NCBI GenBank assembly: GCA_009781755.1
Contig: WQVD01000005.1
Span: forward strand, 26,331-90,330
DNA from: Defluviitaleaceae bacterium
Lineage (GTDB): Bacteria; Bacillota; Clostridia; Lachnospirales; WQUN01
Direction: 5' to 3'
Length of the DNA stretch: 64,000 nucleotides
Below are positions 48,459 through 57,191 of this stretch, in pieces. The notes below the pieces were generated by a model, which was not told where the DNA came from, did not search any database, and saw only the letters and a list, made by a program, of their open reading frames with translations. The position numbers and the translations under genes are program-made. The first letter of the stretch is position 1; each line of letters begins with the position of its first letter.

Positions 48459-49607
48459 ATGGCAACGAGATTTTTTTATTCCCCACAAATTAATTTATTG
48501 GGAGCGGGTTGCGTGCAGGAAGTCGGCGCACAAATGAAAGCGCTTGGGTTCAAAAAAGCGTTGGTGGTAACGGACAAGATATTGGTGCAAAACGGCATCG
48601 TCGCAAAAGTGACGGACACACTCGTCAAAAAAAACATCACATTCGTGTTATACGACGAAATATCACCCAACCCCACTTGCGCGCAAGTACACAAAGGATT
48701 CGATTTACTAACGGAACACGGATGCGATTGTATCGTTACCGTCGGTGGTGGCTCGCCGCAGGACGCGGGCAGTGCCATGGGCATTTTGGCCACCAACGGC
48801 GGCAACATCCGCGATTATGAAGGCATCCACAAATCCGCCAAGCCGGGTATGCCCACCATTGCGGTGAATACAACTGCAGGTACTTCTGCCGAGCTGACCA
48901 TCAACTATGTAATTACCGATGAGGACCGTGCCGTAAAAATGGTGATGGTGGATAAAAATTCGATTGCCACCATGTCCGTTAGCGACCCGGAGCTGATGAT
49001 TGGCAAACCCGCCGACCTAACCGCCGCAACGGGTATGGATACACTAACCCACGCCATCGAATGCTTATTGACCAAGGGCGCTTACGCGGTGTCGGACTGT
49101 ATGGCATTAGAATGTGTGAAAATCGTATTCAAGTATCTGCCCACCGCCGTAAAAGACGGCACCAACTTGGAAGCGCGGGAACAAATGACCTATGCCAATT
49201 TCCTTATTGGTTTGGCATTCAGCAATGCGGGGCTTGGCTATGTGCATTCCATGGCGCATCAGTTGGGTGGGATTTATGACTTGCCGCACGGCGTATGCAA
49301 CGCCATGTTGTTGCCCATCGTAACCAAAGCAAACGCTGCCTACGCACCCGACAAAATCCGTCTCATCGCTGCGGTATTGGGTGCCAACGCTATGTCCGAC
49401 GCTGAATACGCCGATTTTGTATTGAACAAAATCAAATCATTGTCCGAAGAAATCGGCATCCCCAAGACACTGGACGAGTTGGGCATTACCAACCCGGATT
49501 TTGACCGGCTGGCAGAAAGTGCGTTAAAAGATGTGTGTACCGGCGGCAACCCCTTCCAACCCACAAAGGAACAAACCATTGCCATGTACAAAGCACTGGT
49601 GAAGTAA
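48459..49607 (+). CDS. Iron-dependent alcohol dehydrogenase, lactaldehyde reductase (FucO-like)
   Basis: A 382-residue group III (iron) alcohol dehydrogenase. The NAD-binding GGGSPQDAG and TTAGTSAELT motifs are present, with metal ligands in DTLTHAIE, VHSMAHQLGG and DLPHGVCN. Length equals E. coli FucO. In this setting it would reduce the L-lactaldehyde made by RhaD to 1,2-propanediol, the usual anaerobic end of rhamnose breakdown. AAAGGAG precedes the ATG. Other small aldehydes, such as glycolaldehyde or glyceraldehyde from the aldolase at 38441, are possible substrates. Confidence 0.9.
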   Translation: MATRFFYSPQINLLGAGCVQEVGAQMKALGFKKALVVTDKILVQNGIVAKVTDTLVKKNITFVLYDEISPNPTCAQVHKGFDLLTEHGCDCIVTVGGGSPQDAGSAMGILATNGGNIRDYEGIHKSAKPGMPTIAVNTTAGTSAELTINYVITDEDRAVKMVMVDKNSIATMSVSDPELMIGKPADLTAATGMDTLTHAIECLLTKGAYAVSDCMALECVKIVFKYLPTAVKDGTNLEAREQMTYANFLIGLAFSNAGLGYVHSMAHQLGGIYDLPHGVCNAMLLPIVTKANAAYAPDKIRLIAAVLGANAMSDAEYADFVLNKIKSLSEEIGIPKTLDELGITNPDFDRLAESALKDVCTGGNPFQPTKEQTIAMYKALVK

Positions 49608-50449
49608 TGCGCAAGCTGATTATCAACGCCGACGACTTCGGTGTGTGCTGGTCTACCAACGAGGCCATTGAACGGGCATTTGACGCGGGCATTGTTACTT
49701 CTACGACATTAATGGTGCCCTGCATTGCGGCACAGGATGCGATGACGCGCGCCAAGAAAAATCCCCGTATCCAAGTAGGCTTGCACATCACATGCAATGC
49801 GGAGTGGGAGGTTAAATGGGGGCCTGTTTCCCCTGCGGAAAAGGTACCGTCCATGGTAGACGAAGCGGGATTGTTCACCGGTGATTTGGTTGGTTTTACA
49901 CAACGCGCCAATCCCGAGGAAGTTGCGTTGGAAATTGAAGCGCAATACCAAGCAATGATGCATGCGGGGGTCGTGGTTGACCATGTTGACAGCCATATGT
50001 GCTGCGTGTGGGGTTTTGGCTTGCCTTCGTTCATGAAGGAGACGTTGGCCTTTTGTGCAAGCCATGGTTTGCCCATGCGCTTCCCGCGCAATCCGGACAG
50101 CGTCAAAGCCACCATCGGGCGAAGCGAACTGCCGGATGACATTGCCGATTATCACGCCAAAACCGTCGCACTCGCGGATGCGTTGGGCGTAAAAATCATC
50201 GACCACTCCGTATCCTACAGCGAAAGCGAACCCAACAGCTACGATGAAATGAAGGCAGGGTATTTTCGCTTGATTTCGAACCTGCCCGAGGGGTATTCGG
50301 ACTTGGGTTTACACCCTTCCTTAAACCCCGCGTGGCGCATACGTAATTGGGAATACAGGCTTTTAACGGACATGGATTTTGCAACGCATATCCGCAACGA
50401 GGGCGTTGTGTTATGTAACTATTCAACCATGAAGGGTGATGAAAAATGA
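49607..50449 (+). CDS. YdjC/ChbG-family carbohydrate deacetylase
   Basis: A 280-residue protein. The ATG at 49607 overlaps the previous stop codon by 1 nt. It begins with the INADDFGVC metal motif, followed by STTLMV, VGLHITC, the metal-binding histidine in HVDSHMC and the C-terminal GLHPSL block. The family removes N- or O-acetyl groups from sugars, for example ChbG on acetylated chitobiose. Its substrate here may be an acetylated rhamnose, galactose or amino-sugar oligomer. It overlaps the next gene by 4 nt. Confidence 0.88.
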   Translation: MRKLIINADDFGVCWSTNEAIERAFDAGIVTSTTLMVPCIAAQDAMTRAKKNPRIQVGLHITCNAEWEVKWGPVSPAEKVPSMVDEAGLFTGDLVGFTQRANPEEVALEIEAQYQAMMHAGVVVDHVDSHMCCVWGFGLPSFMKETLAFCASHGLPMRFPRNPDSVKATIGRSELPDDIADYHAKTVALADALGVKIIDHSVSYSESEPNSYDEMKAGYFRLISNLPEGYSDLGLHPSLNPAWRIRNWEYRLLTDMDFATHIRNEGVVLCNYSTMKGDEK

Positions 50450-51303
50450 TGCAACAATTTCCAAGAACCACGGTAGCGGGTGTTTCCCTGCCGCGTATGA
50501 TTATTGGTACCAACCAATTGTTGGGTTGGAGCCACAGAACACCGTCGCACGATGCCCGTATCAGAAATGCCTTTACCAAGCCGGAAGATTTCTTTCCTGT
50601 GATTGATGCTTTTGTTGGTTACGGCATTGACGCAATCATGGGGGTCATCGGCGAAATGCCCAACCTCACCGAAGCCATTCGATATTATGAAGATAAAACC
50701 GGCAAGAAACTCATCCTCATCGACACGCCGTGGTTTGATGTAGCCGATACCGCAGAAGCCCGCAAACAAGCCGAGGCGGTCATTAAGCGCAGTGCCGCTG
50801 CAGGGTCTACCTTCTGCCTGCCGCACCATTCAAGTGTGGAAAAACTGGTGGACAAAGGCAATGAAAAAATCCACCGTCTATCCGATTACACCACCATGGT
50901 ACGCGATGCAGGCATGATACCGGGTCTTTCCGCACACATGCCGGAGTTGATTGTATACAGCGACGCGCGCGGCTACGACGTGGAAACCTACATCCAAATA
51001 TGGAACAGCATGGGTTACCTCATGCAAGTAGAAGTAGAAAATATTGCCGCCGTGATCCACAACGCCAAAAAACCCGTCATGACCATCAAATCCATGGCCG
51101 CCGGCCGCCTTACACCCTATGTGGGGTTAAACTTTAGCTGGAACACCATCCGCGAATGCGACATGGTCACCGTAGGCGCAAACTCCGCGCAAGAAGTGCA
51201 TGAAGATGTAGAAATTTCTTTTGCCGCGCTGGAAAGGCGTTTACCCAATTTAGAAAAACGCGCCAGCCCCGTCCAAAACCAAGCGGCATTCGGGAACAAA
51301 TAA
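50446..51303 (+). CDS. Unrecognised TIM-barrel-like protein in a sugar operon
   Basis: A 285-residue soluble protein that I do not firmly recognise. It starts with SLPRMIIGTNQLLGWSHR, like the first strand of aldo-keto reductases, and ends with KPVMTIKSMAAGRLTP and TVGANSAQEVHEDVEI, which echo the cofactor-binding end of that fold. The usual catalytic Asp-Tyr-Lys-His set is not apparent. Alternating strands and helices (DAIMGVIGEM, KKLILIDTPWF, GSTFCLPHH) support a TIM barrel. It sits between a deacetylase and a sugar isomerase/epimerase with 4-nt and 1-nt overlaps, so it probably belongs to the same pathway. Confidence 0.7.
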   Translation: MMQQFPRTTVAGVSLPRMIIGTNQLLGWSHRTPSHDARIRNAFTKPEDFFPVIDAFVGYGIDAIMGVIGEMPNLTEAIRYYEDKTGKKLILIDTPWFDVADTAEARKQAEAVIKRSAAAGSTFCLPHHSSVEKLVDKGNEKIHRLSDYTTMVRDAGMIPGLSAHMPELIVYSDARGYDVETYIQIWNSMGYLMQVEVENIAAVIHNAKKPVMTIKSMAAGRLTPYVGLNFSWNTIRECDMVTVGANSAQEVHEDVEISFAALERRLPNLEKRASPVQNQAAFGNK

Positions 51304-52184
51304 TGCAGAATTATGAATTAAAGACAAAAAAAATCCGCGATGCTTTTTCGGAAGATAAAAAGCAAAGGGATTTTTCGCGGCGGCTGGAATTTTCGTGGAC
51401 AGAATGGCCGTTTGGCGGCGAACCGCTGGAGGCTTCCTGCGAGCGATTAAAACGGCATGGTGTAAATTATATCGAGCTGAGCGGATTAGGACATAACGCA
51501 AGCGAAGTCAACAACATCCTGCGCCAAACAGACATGAAAGTAAGCGGCGTTTGCGGCATGTTTTCTCCGGAGTATGAATTGGCAAGCCCCAACCCCACGG
51601 TGCGGCAAAAAGCGGTGGATTATATCCGCCGCGAGCTTACATTGTGTCAAGCGGTGGGTGCAACGTATTTGCTGCTCGTGCCCGGTTGCGTTGGGCGCAC
51701 GGTTCCTTTCGATGACATGGAAATGCAACGGAGCGCGGAAACGTTACGCTCCGTTGCGGATGATTTTGTGAATTGCGGCATCCAATGTGCCATGGAAGTC
51801 ATCCAGCACAAAGAAGTCAGCCTTGTAAAAACCGTATCCGAAGCCTTGGCCTATATAAAGGAAGTAAACCACCCGGGTATACAAGGCATCACCGGCGATA
51901 TGTTCCACATGCAAGTGGAAGAATTCCATATGGGCGAAGCCATTATGCAAGCAGGGGATGCGCTCATCAATTTTCATGTTGCGGATAGCACCCGCCGCAC
52001 GCTGGGCAGTGGATCCCTTGATTTGGACACGGTGATCCGCGCGCTTTATTTAATTGGATACAACACAGAAAAGCGATTTGTCACGGCAGAACTCATGGCA
52101 AAACCCGGACAATCCTTGGATGACTGTGTGAAGGAAACGGTGGCATATTTCCGCCTGCGCGAAAATGCGGTGATTGCGGAGTAA
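51303..52184 (+). CDS. Sugar phosphate isomerase/epimerase family protein (xylose isomerase-like barrel)
   Basis: A 293-residue AP endonuclease 2-type TIM barrel. Visible blocks are GVNYIELSGL, the strand VSGVCGMFSPEYELASP, AVGATYLLLVPG, CAMEVIQHKEV with a likely metal-binding glutamate, GDMFHMQVEE, INFHVADSTRR and FVTAELM. These provide the Glu/Asp/His/Glu metal set expected in this family. The epimerised or isomerised sugar is unknown. It is the last gene of the long plus-strand block and ends 8 nt from the convergent hydrolase gene. No terminator hairpin was found between them. Confidence 0.85.
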   Translation: MQNYELKTKKIRDAFSEDKKQRDFSRRLEFSWTEWPFGGEPLEASCERLKRHGVNYIELSGLGHNASEVNNILRQTDMKVSGVCGMFSPEYELASPNPTVRQKAVDYIRRELTLCQAVGATYLLLVPGCVGRTVPFDDMEMQRSAETLRSVADDFVNCGIQCAMEVIQHKEVSLVKTVSEALAYIKEVNHPGIQGITGDMFHMQVEEFHMGEAIMQAGDALINFHVADSTRRTLGSGSLDLDTVIRALYLIGYNTEKRFVTAELMAKPGQSLDDCVKETVAYFRLRENAVIAE

Positions 52185-52192
52185 TTTTCTCT

Positions 52193-52936
52193 TTATTCCC
52201 AATCCCGCCATTCGCCCAGTGTATCGCGCAACCAACCGATGCTGTCCGCTACCCAATGCGACGCACGCGTGCAAGCTAAATTCCCAACCCACTGCACGTC
52301 TTCACAATTTGTGGAAATGCCGTGCGGCCCGTGTGAATAGATATGGCATTCGAACGGTACGTTGTGCTTGTCGAGTTGTTGCATGAAGTTTAATGTATTT
52401 GATATTTTGACAATCGTGTCATCCCGTGTGGAGAATAAAAAACACGGACAGGTATGTTCATCGATTGCTTCCACCGTGTTGGGTGCGGAAGGGCTGTGTA
52501 CTTTAATATCGTCATCCAAGCAAGCATAGGCCAAAATTGCCGCATTGGGTCGGTTACGTGATGAAGTAGCCGCCGCCGCCGCAAGATGCCCGCCCGCAGA
52601 AAATCCGACAACGGTCACTTTATCTGCATGCAAATTCCATGTATCCGCGTTGGCACGGATCATTTCCATGGCGGCTTCGTAATCTTCCAACGGCGTTGGC
52701 CATGCTTTGTGCTCGTTCACCGAATAACGCAACACAAACGCCTGATACCCCGCCGCCAAATATTGCAACGACACAGGATCCGCTTCACGATCCGAACAAA
52801 AATGATACCCGCCGCCCGGTAGAATTAACACTGCCGGGCGCTTTGCCACATGCTTAAATTCCCCACCCACTTCTTGTAAATACACGGTCAACGTAACATG
52901 CCGTTCCTTGTTCAAATCAATCATTTCTATACGCAT
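52193..52936 (-). CDS. Alpha/beta hydrolase, acetylesterase-like
   Basis: A 247-residue serine hydrolase. The ATG at 52936 follows a CGGAGG site; a longer in-frame extension to 53236 would cover the promoter and the divergent gene. The oxyanion region reads LILPGGGYHF, the nucleophile is the serine in GFSAGGH, and an RDD aspartate and the histidine in SHGPHG complete the triad. It resembles bifunctional carbohydrate acetylesterases/feruloyl esterases (BD-FAE, Axe types). No signal peptide is seen, so it would deacetylate imported oligosaccharides. A strong divergent promoter lies upstream. Confidence 0.88.
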   Translation of the reverse strand: MRIEMIDLNKERHVTLTVYLQEVGGEFKHVAKRPAVLILPGGGYHFCSDREADPVSLQYLAAGYQAFVLRYSVNEHKAWPTPLEDYEAAMEMIRANADTWNLHADKVTVVGFSAGGHLAAAAATSSRNRPNAAILAYACLDDDIKVHSPSAPNTVEAIDEHTCPCFLFSTRDDTIVKISNTLNFMQQLDKHNVPFECHIYSHGPHGISTNCEDVQWVGNLACTRASHWVADSIGWLRDTLGEWRDWE

Positions 52937-52959
52937 ACGAACCTCCGTTTTTTTCACAC

Positions 52960-52988
52960 AATATATACTTTTCCAATGTGTATGACAA
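52960..52988 (-). promoter_or_regulatory. Sigma-70-like promoter of the esterase gene
   Basis: On the minus strand TTGTCA (52988-52983) and TATATT (52965-52960) are separated by exactly 17 nt, placing the -10 about 24 nt from the ATG at 52936. This is one of the two clearest promoters in the window. No equally good plus-strand promoter was found for the divergent UroD gene. Confidence 0.6.
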
Positions 52989-53005
52989 CGAAAGGAAGCA
53001 AGCGA

Positions 53006-54148
53006 ATGCATATAAAAGAAACCATGACGCGCCGCCAACGGGTGTTGGCCGCCATCAACCATGAAACACCCGACCGCGTGCCCATTGATTTGGGCGTTCA
53101 TTTTTCTACCGGCATTTCCGCATTTGCATACAAGCACTTGCGCGAATATCTCAATCTTGATGAAAAACCCATCGAAATTGTTGATACCGTGCAAATGTTG
53201 GCACGGGTACACGAGGATGTATTGGAACGATTTCATTGTGACACCCTTTTATTAAACCCACCCCCAAAGCATCCTGCCCAATGGCATGTGCGTGATGATT
53301 ACAAATTTATATTACCGGAATCTTCCATGCCTGCCCGCAAAGCAAACGGCGATTGGATTTTTGAACGCGACAATCAACACATGCGGATGCCGTCCGGCGG
53401 TTATTTTTTTGATGGCGCATGGCTTATGCCGCAAGAATATAAAACAGAAGAAGAAGAATTTAACGCATACGCCGCTTCAGCCGAACGGATATACAAAGAA
53501 ACGGATTATTTCACCATGCAAATGGGTTTTGGCGGGTATTTTCCGGGCCTTGATTTCGCATGTTTGATGCTTACCGATCCCGATGAAGCACAAGCATGGC
53601 AAAAAGGGTTGCATGAACACAACCTCGCCAAATTCAAAAAAATCCTCCCCCTGTACGGCAAATATATACAATGCATAGAACTTAACGCAGATTTGGGCGC
53701 ACAAAACGGGCCGCTTTTCCGCCCGCAATTATTCGAAGACTTCTGCCTGCCTTACATGAAGGCATTCATATCCTATGTGCATGACAACAGCGATATAAAA
53801 GTCTTCCTGCACAGTTGCGGTGCCATGGAGCCGTTTATTCCTTATTTAATAGAAGCCGGCGTTGATATATTAAATCCCATACAGTTATCAGCGGCAAATA
53901 TGGATGCTGCCGCGCTCAAAGAAAAATACGGCAAACAAATATGTTTTTGGGGCGGCGGATGCGATACGCAAAACATTCTACCTACCGCTTCAACGGATGA
54001 GATCATCACGCATGTGCAAGATATGATACACATTTTTGCACCCGGCGGCGGTTTTGTCTTTAATCAAGTACACAATATCATGGGCGATATTGCACCGGAT
54101 AAAATTGTCGCTATGTTTGATGCGGCATATATAACCCAAAGGGAATAG
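53006..54148 (+). CDS. UroD-family methyltransferase-like protein (HSCG type)
   Basis: A 380-residue UroD-superfamily protein. The ATG at 53006 follows AAAGGAAG; it begins MHIKETMTRRQRVLAAINHETPDR-like, the standard start of the family. The metal motif is intact as FLHSCGAMEPFIPYLIEAG, followed by GGGCDTQ. The distal FVFNQVHNIMGDIAP segment lacks the third cysteine and matches the large group of uncharacterised UroD-like proteins. It is the only UroD-family gene here transcribed on its own, divergent from the esterase. A hairpin ends the region just after its stop. Confidence 0.88.
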   Translation: MHIKETMTRRQRVLAAINHETPDRVPIDLGVHFSTGISAFAYKHLREYLNLDEKPIEIVDTVQMLARVHEDVLERFHCDTLLLNPPPKHPAQWHVRDDYKFILPESSMPARKANGDWIFERDNQHMRMPSGGYFFDGAWLMPQEYKTEEEEFNAYAASAERIYKETDYFTMQMGFGGYFPGLDFACLMLTDPDEAQAWQKGLHEHNLAKFKKILPLYGKYIQCIELNADLGAQNGPLFRPQLFEDFCLPYMKAFISYVHDNSDIKVFLHSCGAMEPFIPYLIEAGVDILNPIQLSAANMDAAALKEKYGKQICFWGGGCDTQNILPTASTDEIITHVQDMIHIFAPGGGFVFNQVHNIMGDIAPDKIVAMFDAAYITQRE

Positions 54149-54151
54149 AAA

Positions 54152-54181
54152 AAGCCGGTAAACATCAACGTTTACCGGCTT
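54152..54181 (-). terminator. Perfect 12-bp terminator hairpin
   Basis: AAGCCGGTAAAC (54152-54163) and its exact complement (54170-54181) enclose a 6-nt loop. Read on the minus strand the stem is followed by TTTTTCTATT, so it is a Rho-independent terminator for the nagA operon. Read on the plus strand there is no T-run, but it probably also blocks readthrough from the UroD gene ending at 54148. Confidence 0.85.
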
Positions 54182-54233
54182 CGCAAAAGAAGCGGAATGC
54201 AAGGGAGCGATTTGGGAACGATTGCGCGTATGC

Positions 54234-55340
54234 TTAAATTTCTTCACCGTCAATAATTACCTTTATAACATTCAAATCACTATCCAGCATTACCATGTCT
54301 GCGGCGGCACCGGGGGCAATTACGCCGATTGCTCCCTTCATGCCGATTGTTTCGGCGCAATGGGCGGTGGCAGACATCACGGCGGTGGCAAGCGGTATGC
54401 CCAAAGACACGGCATTGCGCACACCTTGTAACAAGGTAATCGACGAGCCGGCCAATGAGCTACCGTCAGCAAGCGTAACCATACCGTTCTTTACAATAAC
54501 GGGCGAGTCGCCTAAGTGGTAATTGCCGTCGGGCATACCTGCACAACGCAAGGAATCGCTGATTAAAACAACCCGCTGCGGGAACATTTTATATATTGCG
54601 CGGACCGTGGCCGGGTGCAAGTGGTGGCCGTCGCAAATCACTTCAACGTAAGCATTCGCGTCCAGCGCGGCACCTACGACGCCGGGCGCGCGGTGGCCGA
54701 AGCTCGACATGCCGTTAAAAAGATGCGTTACATGCGTGGCACCGTTTTCGAAGCCTTTCATGGCGGTGGCATAATCGGCATTGGAATGCGCAATAGACAC
54801 GCAGCACTTTTTTGCGGCAGATGCAATGAATTCCATCGCGCCTACAAGCTCCGGCGCAATACATACCATTTTCACTTTCCCGCCGGATAAGTCATTGAGT
54901 CGCTCAAACATATCCAAATTTGGGCTTTGCAAGCATTCGAGCGGTTGGGCACCGCGTTTTTCATGAGAGAAAAACGGCCCCTCAAGGTTCACTCCTGCCA
55001 TTTTTGCGCTGTCACGGGGGCGTTTATAATCCGCGATGGCGCGCATGGCATTTGCCAATGTTTCTTCTGTTGAGGTCAATGTGGTGGCGAGGAAAGATGT
55101 CGTACCGTGCTTGGCATAATAATGCGCCATTTCAAGCAATTTATCAGGGTTGCCGTCGGTATGGTCACCGCCCAATGCGCCGTGCGTGTGTACATCAATC
55201 AACCCGGGGATAAGATACGGCCCACCCGCCGTGCCGATTTTCTCTACGATTTCAATTTTTTCAATTTTCGATCCGTAGGTTACCGAAGCATTTTTGAACA
55301 TGCCATCGGCAGTCAACACTTGAACATTTTTGATTTTCAT
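54234..55340 (-). CDS. nagA: N-acetylglucosamine-6-phosphate deacetylase
   Basis: A 368-residue amidohydrolase removing acetate from GlcNAc-6-phosphate. The ATG at 55340 follows GGGGAGGG. Metal and catalytic residues are visible in IDVHTHGALGGD, NLEGPFFS, SIAHSNAD, HVTHLFNGM and LISDSL. Length is typical. It is 16 nt downstream of the ROK kinase gene, so the pair would phosphorylate and deacetylate an N-acetylhexosamine. No NagB deaminase is in the window. A strong terminator follows. Confidence 0.93.
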   Translation of the reverse strand: MKIKNVQVLTADGMFKNASVTYGSKIEKIEIVEKIGTAGGPYLIPGLIDVHTHGALGGDHTDGNPDKLLEMAHYYAKHGTTSFLATTLTSTEETLANAMRAIADYKRPRDSAKMAGVNLEGPFFSHEKRGAQPLECLQSPNLDMFERLNDLSGGKVKMVCIAPELVGAMEFIASAAKKCCVSIAHSNADYATAMKGFENGATHVTHLFNGMSSFGHRAPGVVGAALDANAYVEVICDGHHLHPATVRAIYKMFPQRVVLISDSLRCAGMPDGNYHLGDSPVIVKNGMVTLADGSSLAGSSITLLQGVRNAVSLGIPLATAVMSATAHCAETIGMKGAIGVIAPGAAADMVMLDSDLNVIKVIIDGEEI

Positions 55341-55356
55341 TTTGCCCTCCCCTGCA

Positions 55357-56742
55357 TTAACGCTTCGGCAAACTCGCTGCGGCAACCGATTGACCCAAGC
55401 GTCTCGTTTTTTCGTCGGGAAGCAAAATTTCTACTTTCAAATCGGGATACTCTTCTGCGATGACCTTATTGGCAACTTCGAGTACGATGTCGCCGCCTTT
55501 GCCGCTGACCGTGCGCCCCAACAGGAGGAAATAATCCACGCCGTAAATATGACAATACCACGGAGCCGTGTGCCCCAAGTATACACCGATGGAGCGGAAA
55601 ATAGCCGCCGCGCCCTCGTGTCCGTTATCAAGCAAGTCTTGCACCGCCTTCAATTTTTTGGCGGGGGTGTCGTATCCGTTAAGGTCAATACCGGTGCGCG
55701 GCGCGAGCTTGATAACGGCTTCTTGGCAAAAATACTGCACGCCTACGCCGATATCCTTGGTCCACTCGTCTGCGGCAGCGTCCGGCGATAGGTCCATGGG
55801 CGCGAAAGCCAATTCGCTGATCCAATTAATAAGATTGCCGTCGCCATCAACAAACCCGCCAATGTAGCTGGTGCCCATAGCCAGGCCCAAAATATTTTTC
55901 TTCTCCATGCTTAGCGAACCTGCCAGCGCGGCCACATCGCCGTCGTTGGCTACTTCGAAGGGGATGTTTTCACCCATCGCTGCCACGGCGCGGATATAAG
56001 TATCGCGCCCCTTGGCATCGAACAATTCTTGCGACACCTTTTGGAATAATTGCGCCGCAAGAATGCGGTTATTGCCCACAAGCCCGGCGGAAGATATACC
56101 AATGGCATCAATGCGCGGCAGGTATTGTGCGGCATCTTTGAACGCAGCCAACACGCCGTTAAAATGATAATCCGGGTCGGTTTGTATTTTGGGCAGCCAC
56201 ACGGTTTCAGCGCTGTATACCGCTTCGCCGTCGATAACTGCCGCAACCTTGTTATCGCTTCCGCCTGCGTCAAAACCGATGCGGCAACCGTCAAAATGCC
56301 CGCCAATGGCACGCTTGATTTCATACGCCTCCGGAAGCTCGTCTACCAGCAACACTTCGAAGGGATTTTGATATAGCTTGCCCATGAATTCAGCATCCAG
56401 CGCACGTGCACCTTCGGCAGACCACGTTTGCTTAATGTATTCATAAATCGCGGCGTTGCCTTTGATATACACACGGAAGCCGCCTTTTTGCCAAACTTCC
56501 CATTTTACATAACGGTCGATGAAGTATTTATCTGCTTCTGTGTGGGCTTCGTCACCATGGATAAATGTATTGCGCACATAAATTTGCTTGTCATTACGCT
56601 CCACCGCGAAGGAAAACGGTTGCGCAGCGGTTTTGAGGAATGCCTGATGAAACGCGTAAATCGGGAGGAACCCCTTGTCCAACTCGGGACGATTGTTAAT
56701 GGGCACCTCAATGCCAAGATAAACCAACGGTGTACTAATCAT
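55357..56742 (-). CDS. ROK-like sugar kinase with long N-terminal extension
   Basis: A 461-residue protein whose C-terminal about 300 residues resemble ROK/hexokinase-type sugar kinases: phosphate-binding GFDAGGSDNKVAAV, AIGISSAG, the VANDGDVAALAGSL block and GLAMGTSYIGGFV. The N-terminal about 150 residues are extra; ordinary ROK kinases are about 290-320 residues. The ROK zinc motif CxCGxxGCxE is not visible. Beside nagA it is a likely N-acetylhexosamine kinase. The extension might bind a ligand or partner. A GGAGG site precedes the ATG. Confidence 0.8.
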   Translation of the reverse strand: MISTPLVYLGIEVPINNRPELDKGFLPIYAFHQAFLKTAAQPFSFAVERNDKQIYVRNTFIHGDEAHTEADKYFIDRYVKWEVWQKGGFRVYIKGNAAIYEYIKQTWSAEGARALDAEFMGKLYQNPFEVLLVDELPEAYEIKRAIGGHFDGCRIGFDAGGSDNKVAAVIDGEAVYSAETVWLPKIQTDPDYHFNGVLAAFKDAAQYLPRIDAIGISSAGLVGNNRILAAQLFQKVSQELFDAKGRDTYIRAVAAMGENIPFEVANDGDVAALAGSLSMEKKNILGLAMGTSYIGGFVDGDGNLINWISELAFAPMDLSPDAAADEWTKDIGVGVQYFCQEAVIKLAPRTGIDLNGYDTPAKKLKAVQDLLDNGHEGAAAIFRSIGVYLGHTAPWYCHIYGVDYFLLLGRTVSGKGGDIVLEVANKVIAEEYPDLKVEILLPDEKTRRLGQSVAAASLPKR

Positions 56743-56780
56743 GTGATGACCTCCTAAAATTTTTGTAATTTATATTTCCT

Positions 56781-57191
56781 TTAATTAAGCACCCCTAAAG
56801 CAGACAGCGATATCAATAACATAATCACAATTCCAAGTCCGGCACAGAACCAATCTCTTTCTTTGAATAATTGATACAACACCGCAGGCACCAACGCAAA
56901 CAAACCGAATGCGCTGCCTATTACAATGATTAACATCGCCCAGCTATCCATTCGGTTCATAAAATTCAAATAAAAATGCCCGCCGGGCAAGCCGCTTTCG
57001 GAATGCGCCCAAATTTCCTCCGGGGTTGCCCCGTCAAAAATCATTTCAAAGGTAGTGCTCGGATGCAAAACATTCTGCGTCGGCGCAATTAAAATCAATA
57101 TCGTTACAATTAACGCCAAAATTACACAAGCAATCGAAAGCCAATAAGCCACGCTGCCGAAAATCTTCTGACTGTAGGGGATGTTTTTCAT
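56781..57191 (-). CDS. Small membrane protein linked to the TauE/SafE gene
   Basis: A 136-residue protein with three hydrophobic helices (about 16-36, 83-106 and 113-134) and a loop of about 45 residues after the first. It overlaps the end of the TauE/SafE exporter gene by 4 nt. Small membrane proteins such as DUF1634 are often encoded beside TauE/SafE transporters; whether this one belongs to that family cannot be decided by eye. It is probably an accessory subunit of the exporter. Confidence 0.75.
   Translation of the reverse strand: MKNIPYSQKIFGSVAYWLSIACVILALIVTILILIAPTQNVLHPSTTFEMIFDGATPEEIWAHSESGLPGGHFYLNFMNRMDSWAMLIIVIGSAFGLFALVPAVLYQLFKERDWFCAGLGIVIMLLISLSALGVLN

Noticed and set aside
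52937..53236. N-terminal extension of the acetylesterase-like gene to 53236
   Set aside because: It would run through the promoter and into the divergent UroD gene. The ATG at 52936 has a CGGAGG site and starts where the hydrolase domain begins.
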